Positions 55,916-64,000 of a stretch of DNA of 64,000 nt are shown in pieces. The translations under genes were made by a program, and so were the position numbers. Every line of letters starts with the position of its first letter. Position 1 is the stretch's first letter. The notes beneath the pieces were generated by a model, which saw nothing but the letters and a program-made list of their open reading frames with translations, searched no databases and had not been told where the DNA came from. Source of the stretch: Flaccisagitta enflata (taxonomy: Eukaryota > Chaetognatha > Sagittoidea > Aphragmophora); assembly GCA_965153355.1 (NCBI GenBank), contig OZ231127.1, positions 29,698,001-29,762,000 of the forward strand, given 5' to 3'.

Positions 55916-56114
55916 AACAGTTGGCCTTCCGCCTTTGCTTTTCTCTCCATCACTCCCGCCTGTCTTCGCCCACTCTTTCCTCCGAACGTACTGCTGGTGG
56001 AACAACTCTCTCTCTCTCGCTCTTGCTTCTCACTGTCACAAGGCCTTCCCCGTCCCTGTGACGCCATTTTAAAAACTGTGTCTGACAAAGGGAAGAAACA
56101 TAAAATGTCATATA

Positions 56115-56268
56115 TTTTTAGTTGCGGACACGCAACTCTATAAGAGGCTTTGTCCGTCGGTCCGTTCGTCCATCGGTCCGTGATGATCGAGTCGAAAATT
56201 GGTAAAACGCGCATTTCCGCCCCTGCCCACCCGTCCGCAACTGATGGCCGTGTATCCGGCCTTGTTTC
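56115..56268 (-). mobile_element. HINE/pearl-like element, 154-bp copy
   Basis: The hairpin AGTTGCGGACACGCAACT is at left, then AAGAGGCTTTGTCCGTC and (GTCC)n. The right-hand 5' end reads CCACCCGTCCGCAACT then GATGGCCGTGTATCCGGCC. The subterminal GTCCGCAACT (inverse AGTTGCGGAC) matches the outer hairpin arm of this subfamily. Confidence 0.75.
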
Positions 56269-57539
56269 AACTTGTTTAGATATTCATTGCTTCATTGATT
56301 ATCAGTTTTCAACATATAATTCGAGGCAGCTGACTTATCCACCAACTGCGTAACAGCACACGCTCCAAGTATTGATAAGAATTGATCAATCCTATCAATA
56401 CTGTCTATAGTACCGCACCCTAGAATCGAATTTCTTTTTTCTCTGTAAAACAAGATGCTCGTTTCCAGAAGCCAAGGAGCCTCGGAACCTCATGATTTAG
56501 TATAAAATAAAGTCAACGTTTGAAATCTAATTTGCATAATTTCGCGAGATAAGAATAATGGTTAGATAAATTAACGTCTTTGATGACCTTTCCGTATCCG
56601 CAGTCATGTAGATACAGTGAACTTACTATGAGAGAAGTTCTATCTCGATGCTAAATCAGCCGAAGTTGATTTCTCCTGATTTGAATACTTCGGAACAAAA
56701 TCAGCGCTCACAGAAAATTGAAGGGTTGCTAAGCGAAACGGAATTGGTTTTCTAACCTCTAAAACATCATATCTAATGGTAATAAAAAGAAATCCCAGTA
56801 AAACACACTTTGAAAAATGACCTTTTTGAGGGTCCGACCGTCAGCCTGAATCTGGAATGGACCAAATATTTTGCATTTTTGAAAACATCATACCTGAGAT
56901 AAAGTAATTTACTAGCGTCTGATATTTTTGGTTTTTTCAATTTTTCAATTTCTATGCAAATTTGTTATTTAGGGTGCGCCCATGTCAGATTCAACAGAAA
57001 TGTGAAAAAAGATATCTTGTGTTTAGAGTTTTGATTAGGGCACTTCCCGTTAAAGAAAAGTCATGAAATTTTCATAGTAGTAAAATAAAGCACCAAACCA
57101 CCTGCATGTCAATTTTCATCATGATCAGACAATTTTTAGTATTTATTTATAAAATTTTAATATCAATTTTTAAAATTTATGAAATTAGTCATTTTTTGAA
57201 AGAAAAATCACTGATTTTTTTTATGAGATTTTGCATCAATTTTTTCTGTTACTATCTAGGAAAAAAGTGTATCTACAACCGAAAACAAGTATCATGTATT
57301 GAAAAATGTTACTCCTTGATAAATTGAGCTATTGACCCTAATTTGGTCGAATTTAAAAGAGAATGAACAAATCTTTAAAATAAGACCAATCTAGTAATTA
57401 TAACTTGAATAAAAACAAACAGTATCCACCCAAAGTTGATGCAACTTCCCCAGAGTAGATATACTTATTTCCTAGGTAGTAACTACCCAAAGTGACTGTC
57501 CAATTGTCTATTTTACACATGTACGTCTATCCATCCCCT
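56269..57539. other. Intergenic sequence, nothing recognised
   Basis: AT-rich unique sequence. Confidence 0.5.
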
Positions 57540-57975
57540 CCTGCACCATCCTCAGGGCTTTGTCTCCTTTATGGCCTATTCTGACCCAAATTTTGCCCTA
57601 TAGCCCAAATCCACGCAACATAGCCCAAATTCAAGCAGAATGGACCAAATTCAAGCACTATGGACCAAATCCACACAAAATGGCTGAAATATAGCAAGAA
57701 AACCCAAATATTGTTTTGAGGTCCATCATCTTAACCCCTCGACCCCTTAGATTCTGGCTTCTGATACCCAGATTCTGGCATCTGAGACCCGCATCCTGAC
57801 CTTAAAGACCCAGATCTTGGCCTCTGAGACCAAGATTATGGCCTATAGCCCATATTCCGGCCTCGAGACACCCAAATCCTGGCCTCTCAGACCAAGATAC
57901 TGGTCTCGGAGACCCAGATTCTGGCCTTAGAGATGCAAATCATGGCTTATGAGACCCAGATCCTAGCTTGCTCCC
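57540..57975 (-). repeat. About 21-bp tandem repeat, family-B-like core
   Basis: Units such as GAGACCCAGATTCTGGCCT recur 10-12 times from about 57,740 to 57,965. They resemble the tandem cores of family-B elements read in reverse. GGCAGCGGCC ends were not seen. Confidence 0.6.
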
Positions 57976-58021
57976 CCTCCATTTGACCAATCTTACTGCG
58001 TTATTCAATTAAAATTTACAC

Positions 58022-58628
58022 TACGATAGGAGCAATGACGACCTAGACTGGAGGGTAGATTTTACATATCCTAATTTTATTCATATCATTAAATGTTTGA
58101 GATCTAGGCTAATTAAAAGTAGTTTTGTTGAATAAATGCATTTGCGTCTCTTAAACTTCATTTTGTGACTTGACCTCATCAAGACTTCATTTTTCAAGGT
58201 TCTAACCTATTTCATTGGATTGGGCGAAAAATTTTACATAAGTTTTGAAAAAAAAATCAGCTCAACCAGACCATTTTTACAGGTTTTACGATTATTTTTA
58301 TTAAACAAAAGTTATGCAAATTAGTTTTTGGGCAAAACTTAAAAGGGCTATGAAACCTGTAAAAATAGACCAATTGAGCTGATTTTTTTTTTTTTTAAAT
58401 CATGCAAAAATTTTCCACCCTATCTTTTGAGATAAGTTAAAACTTAAAGAATTGAATTAATAAATGAAGTCTTGAGGTCAAATCGCAAGTTGAAATCTGA
58501 GAGTTGCAAACATTTTCACTCAATAGAGCAACCTTTAATCAGCTTAGATCTTAAATATTTTATGATGCAAATGACATAAGGATACCTGAGATCTATCCTC
58601 CAGTCTAGGTCGTCATTGCTCCCGTCAT
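58022..58628. mobile_element. 607-bp near-complete hairpin element
   Basis: GAGCAATGACGACCTAGACT at the left pairs with AGTCTAGGTCGTCATTGCTC at the right. The pairing continues inward through ATTTTTACAGGTTT/AAACCTGTAAAAAT near the centre. No coding capacity. Confidence 0.78.
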
Positions 58629-59654
58629 ACTGCAGCTTTTTTTTTTTTTTTTTTTTTTGCTAATTTTTCATGTTATTTAATGAGAGTTATGGAATTCTGG
58701 ACAGAAAGCAAACAAACAGATAGACATGCGGATAGACAAATTCGCCCAAGGTACGGGTACCACCGACCACTTAAACTGCTTTTGGGCTGCTATTTTCCCG
58801 TCAGCGACAGCCGCCTTTATTGGCAAAGCTGCAAATTTGCCTTAAGTAGCGTCCACGTGACTGTAACCGGCTATGACATCCGTCAGTTCGCAACGCGATT
58901 TTGCTTTTGGTAGCCGTGAAAAAGTTGTTATTACATGTAAGGCTATGTGAGGCGACCATTTGTTTGTGCTGTAAAATAACCCGTATTGTGAACTTACTAC
59001 TATTTTAACCCGCGACGCCTCGTGGAGGTAACTGCCCATAACAAAAGGACCTTTAATAAAGGCATCAAAAGGCTGCTTAACGCTTGCCAGTTGCCATGCT
59101 ATTCTACAGTACATTCGGAGCGAGCCCGTCAAAAACTAGAGGATAAATTATTGCTACTTAATTGCATTTCCTTAATTTTATAGTATTTTATCCTGATCCA
59201 TTAGATTTTGTGGATAGTCTTTTATAGTTTTGAAAAAGATATCAACACGATTGAGTAATTTTTACAGGTTTTACGGCCATTTTAAACTTTAGGACAATGG
59301 TCCTCAATATTTTTAGACAATTGTCCTGAAAAACTTTGAAACTGTAAAAATTATCCAATCAAAATGTTTTTTTTTCTACTGAATGTAATGGTCTACGTTA
59401 AAAAACTAGATAATTTGAAAATGATATCTTCACAGACTGACTTCATAAATTATTTTTTTCTTCACCCATCTATGTTTAATTAATTAAGTATCCCTAAATT
59501 AAATTTTATTAACTGACTTCATAAGTTTTTTTTTTACACTCATATACATTTAATTAATTAAATGTCGTTAAATTAGAGAATAAAATTTAAATAGTAAAAA
59601 TCTATTCTCCAGCTTTAGACGGGTTTACTCGGAATATACTATAGTTTAATTTCC
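58629..59654. other. Intergenic sequence with a small inverted repeat
   Basis: 58,760-59,140 is unique, GC-richer sequence without a clear gene. AATTTTTACAGGTTTTA and its partner GAAACTGTAAAAATTAT (59,257-59,356) pair in the same style as the 58-kb element. GACTTCATAA blocks repeat at 59,437 and 59,513. Confidence 0.5.
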
Positions 59655-60045
59655 TTTAGTCACGGACATACAACCTTATCAGCCACGTTCCGGTCCATCC
59701 TTCGACCGTCAATCGGTCAATCGGTCTGTCACCAAAATTGTTTTTTGTCCCCGGCAAATTATGGTGTGCTGTGTTATCGGGCTATCCGGGGTGTCTATAA
59801 AAGGCTGTACCTTGGAAGGCAGGTCAGGAATGCGAATATTTGGATGACGCGAAAAAAATCGTCCCCGACGAGGGGAAAGGGGAATCCAACCCCCATCCAC
59901 ACCAACCCCCTCCCCTTTCCCACCGCCCCCCACGCAAAAACAGAATATGAAACGCTTGTCTCTTCACTATTCCACTCGATCATTACGGACCGACGTACCG
60001 GCAGACGGACAAAGCCTCTTTTAGGGCTGTGTATCTGCAATTAAT
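59655..60045. mobile_element. Two broken HINE/pearl-like ends, left and right
   Basis: 59,655-59,730 has a degraded hairpin AGTCACGGACATACAACC and a GGTC/GTCC tract. 59,980-60,045 has GGACCGACGTACC, GACGGACAAAGCCTC and a degraded hairpin in the opposite orientation. Between them is unique sequence and a C-rich block similar to the core at 43.5 kb. Confidence 0.5.
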
Positions 60046-62333
60046 CAGACATATTTGATCATCTCAAACATGTGAAAGAAATATTGCCGTCACACGGGGC
60101 TAATAGGGACAGCAGGGGGAAATCGGGACAACAACGTAAAATGTGATATCTTTAATCCGGTCAACTCTTTTTTGTATCTCTCATCATTTTATCATTAATC
60201 AATTAATAGCAGGTGACATACGGCTGTTAATATGGTTTTATAACTTTCTTTGTGATTTTAAGCTTGAAATATATAACTGTCCCCATTAAGCAAATTTACA
60301 ATTATCCAACAAAGAACACATCCACATCCACTAATCCAGGTGAAAAGTTGTGAGCATTTGCCATTTTCCACCAAGCTGCTTTATCAACACAACTTTTTGT
60401 TTGTTAGATTAAATCCTGAGCAGCAGTATGATTGAAAACGAACTTAATCATTAAACAAATGAAATTTCACCTTCGATAAGCAAGGATGTCCATGTCTCGT
60501 GTCAGCCTTGACGCTTCAAAGGGACGAACGAAAAATGTTTTGAACAGCGATGAAAACTTAAAACTGATTTGCATAAGGTTGTCAAGATTTTGTTGCGATG
60601 TTATCAGACTCAGATGAGATATACTACCTGCCATTGTAATTAAACCTAAAAGTTTCTATTTCTCAAAGCTAAACTGAGGTTGTATATGACCTATTTTTAA
60701 GAACAATAACATTTTAGACAAAACTTGAATATTTGTCCTCAACGAAACTTAAAAGATCGATCTGAATGCTATATATTTTTTAAAATCCACACATTGGAGA
60801 TATGGACCAACATTCTGGAATTCCTTAGCGTGCACACGTGCAAATGGCGGGTGCCGGGTGCAATTGAAGATGAGCTCGATGCCCCTCGAGGGCCTCGCGG
60901 CCTCGAGACCTCGACAGCGTCGGCTCGGTGGCCAAGCTAGCCAACAGAAACCGATGAGCGAGCGACCGCTGCTGCACGGTGGTCGATTGGACGAGGGTTT
61001 TCTTTCGACATGTATATTGAGTATCCACGATTTGCTGCTCGCGATCTGTCCAGGGACAACGCGTCAACTCTTTAGTGCCGGACACAGACCTCAACCTGAT
61101 CTCGATTCTAATATAAGGTTTCTGAACAATTACCCTCGGGTGATTACCCTCGGGTGATTTTTGAATTTTGGTTACACAGGCAGAGGAGCCGATTTTGCTA
61201 AGCTGCCGTGTAGCAAGGGAAATTCAGCACAAGCTGCCGCATTTTGCAAATGTTCTTTGGTTATGGACCACCCCCTGATTATCCGAAGTGCCTAATCCGT
61301 AACCCTTTTCATCGAAATCTGCCAGTCAAATCTGATTTACATAATCACGGCGAATCCTGTAATTGAGCCGCACGCGCACTCAGACTTCGCCAGAAGCGTA
61401 GAAGCAGTCCCCACTGCATACTTCCATACTAAGTCCGTTTGAAGAGTAGAAGGCAAGACAACATTACTCTTAAGCTTTATAATATTTTCTTACTATACAT
61501 CCCTTTGAACAAAATGCAATCGAGTTAGAAAGTAAATTTTCTAAATAGAATTGCCATTTTGCATTGTTATTACGAGATCATCAGGCCTTTATTCGGTCAT
61601 AAGAATAATGAAATGTTCGACACTGGGAACGACTTCATTCTCGTTTTGGGAACATAGGTGATAGGCGTGTAAAAAACTTTTAACTGCAATATGCAAATGA
61701 GTATCTCTTCCATCGAGATGGGCAAAGCAGCCAAGTTTCACAAAATCGAATATTTGGCATTCGGTTCTTCGTTCCTTCTCCCCCTCAATTCCTCCTTAAC
61801 CGCCCCCCTTAGAAACATCTACCACACTTTGGCGCTGGCCTGCCGCGTAGCATTGCTACCATGCTACACGTAATCGGCACCTCTGTACACAGGTAACAAT
61901 CATTTGCCCTTAATCACTCTTTGCAAGCATGTTGTTATTGGGTTAGATTGGTAAAGGCCATCCCACAAAAAGAGTTCCAGAAAAAAATGACTCTTACAAG
62001 ACCGCGCTAGCCGAAAAGGGTTGATACACAGAATGAAACTCTGACTTTCTCAGCAACACGAAATAAAAGAATTTTCGTGAGAACAATCCGCGAGGGTTAC
62101 GCGGCTAAATCAAGATCCACCATATAATTTAGATGACCATAAAGATCTTCCAAGCTCAAATCGTCAGTTGACAATGCGGTTGACTGTCAAGTAGCGTGAT
62201 TTCGCAAAACAGTGAAAAGAAAGAGACAGAAAAAGAACAAAGCGTGGACTCCTAAGCGCATAACAAGATGATTAAAGGTGAAAAGAAAGAATAGGATAGA
62301 CTGACGGACAATCCGAGACCAAGAGAGAGCGTG
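60046..62333. other. Intergenic sequence, no supported gene
   Basis: Mostly unique. 60,830-61,110 is GC-richer and open in several frames, but no protein family is recognisable. ATTACCCTCGGGTGATT repeats at about 61,130-61,160. Confidence 0.5.
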
Positions 62334-62600
<267 letters not shown>

Positions 62601-62819
62601 AAAACCAAAGAAAAGCATTTTACAAGTACCCTAAAACAAAATTTTAGTTGGTGTTGAATTTGTATTAATACACATAAGGGGGAAGTCATGACAGTATTTG
62701 TATCATTCAGAATATTTTCTCTGAAAAGCAGAAGCAAGATGATGAAGCTGACACAGAAGAAGGTTTCATTTTGGACGAACTTTCGGATGACATTACTGAA
62801 CTCAAGTGATTTTGATCAC

Positions 62820-62920
62820 TAGTTTTAATCATGCGCACGCGACTTGGTATGTAGATCCATCTGTTCGTTAATATGTCCGCTCGCCTGCACCTATCCGTTG
62901 GTCTGAAATATTATCAAAGC
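62820..62920 (-). mobile_element. Degraded HINE/pearl-like 5' end
   Basis: GCGCACGCGACTTGGTATG and scattered GTCCG/TCTGTTCG units. Low similarity elsewhere. Confidence 0.35.
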
Positions 62921-62973
62921 GTTTTAGTCGTTTTTGAAATAAATTCAAATGCAAACAACTGACTTTTGATTGC

Positions 62974-63630
62974 TTTTTAGTTGCTGACACCCAACTCTTT
63001 AAGACGTTTTGTCCGTCCATTGGTCCATCCATCGCTCTGTCCGTCACTCGAGTGTATCAATATGCAAAAGGTTTTTTGATGAGACCATCAACATCAGACA
63101 TTATTTTGTTCAAAACCCCTTTTTAACCGATAATTTGTATATTGCTGTGTTGATGATTTTATATCAGTATCATTTTTCATGAATTAAATCAAATTGGTGC
63201 TAAATCTAGTTGCAACAACGCAAAAATTGTTTATCACTAAAGTTGTAAAATGTGACAATTACAAATCTTTTCTGTAGAAGTTATTAGTCTTGTTTTTTAC
63301 CAAAACTGGGTGCAAGTGCTGGAAGTGAATATATTTTTGACAATCTTTTCTTGCGCTAAAAAAAAAAAAGATTAATGAAATTCAAAAAAAATAAAAACGC
63401 TAAAATTTTTTCATTTTCACTCCCTAATATTGATGACATGATCAAAAATACTTTTGCATATTGACACACCCGAGTTCGTCACGCTCAAGTTGAAAACGCA
63501 TAAACGCGCATTTATAACCATGCAGTTGTTATTGTGTTTGTGTGAGAGGGGGGGGGGCGGGTAGGAGTGGGGGTGAGGCTTGGGTTGCCCACCCGTCTGC
63601 AACGATATTGTCACCCCGCGTCACTTGTTA
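62974..63630 (-). mobile_element. HINE/pearl-like element, GTTGC subfamily, 0.65 kb
   Basis: The left hairpin AGTTGCTGACACCCAACT is followed by TTTGTCCGTCCATTGGTCC and an AT-rich core. The right end GCCCACCCGTCTGCAACG then ATATTGTCACCCCGCGT matches the 5' ends at 43,458 and 48,760 when inverted. Confidence 0.6.
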
Positions 63631-63869
63631 AATAGGTGAAACTAGTCATCCGTCACTACCATAACCTTATCATCTATCTAGGTCAACAGCAGAGGCAACA
63701 GAAAAACCAACACGCGAGATCGGGTATCGGAGCATTCTCTGGAGTGAACTGCGCACTGAGTACTTGGATAAAAGGGAGGTAAATAGATTAGCAGAATGAT
63801 TTTTCTTGAGACGAGACTCTAAAACCGCATTCATCATCATTTGATCCGGTCCAGGATCTTGCCACGGTC

Positions 63870-64000
63870 GATTTGTGTGTGTGCGTGCGTGTGCGTGCGT
63901 GTGCGTGTGCGTGCGCGCGCGAATCCCTCCGTCTCTGTGTCTGTCTCTGTGTCTGTCTCTGTCTCTGTCTCTGTCTCTGTCTCTCTGTCTCTCTCTCTCT
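63870..64000. repeat. (GTGC)n then (CTGT/CT)n, running off right edge
   Basis: GTGCGT units to about 63,920, then CTGTCT units turning into pure CT at the window end. Confidence 0.93.

Noticed and set aside
60725-61157. GC-richer block open in three frames
   Set aside because: No known domain, no splice structure and no consistent reading frame. Left as unassigned.

Overview
This window looks like animal (metazoan) nuclear DNA. I can support one large two-exon protein gene. Around it lie very long simple-sequence arrays and many short non-autonomous mobile elements. There is no operon structure and no tightly packed coding. A large ligand-binding-domain gene of the nuclear-receptor superfamily points to an animal. 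The tetranucleotide-bearing elements resemble the 'pearl'/HINE (Helitron-related) elements described in bivalves and other invertebrates, so a mollusc or other lophotrochozoan is my best guess. That placement is inference.

Layout. (1) Positions 1-899, minus strand: the start of a GC-rich open frame that runs off the left edge, probably the N-terminus of a Gag-like retrotransposon polyprotein. (2) 0.9-7.8 kb: an inverted-repeat element, a decayed repeat rich in GGGCCCC, and long CT, CTTT and GT arrays. (3) 7,817-10,916: a 3.1-kb first coding exon. The second, short coding exon lies at 35,725-35,957. Together they encode a 1,110-residue protein with a nuclear-receptor ligand-binding fold but no DNA-binding zinc fingers. 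It has LRNLL motifs, a CtBP-type PMDLS motif and very long glutamine tracts. I read it as an NR0B (DAX1/SHP-type) orphan receptor, because the single intron sits inside the conserved LFN-D motif. (4) 10,917-35,724: a 24.8-kb intron with about twenty long microsatellites, several MITEs and HINE-like elements. It also holds two GC-richer islands with perfect CRE sites and extended nuclear-receptor half-sites. (5) 36-64 kb: no convincing gene. This stretch is a mosaic of HINE/pearl-like elements, a second element family with long perfect terminal inverted repeats and 20-21-bp tandem repeats, a hAT-type element with a perfect 8-bp target duplication, TA-flanked hairpin elements, and tandem repeats with units of 10 to about 195 bp.

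The most notable signal besides the gene is the modular repeat family. More than fifteen copies share one plan: a short subterminal motif at one end, a (GGAC)n-type tract, and a terminal hairpin whose outer arm is the inverted copy of that subterminal motif. In several subfamilies the two distant motifs have changed together. This suggests selection for paired recognition of both ends.
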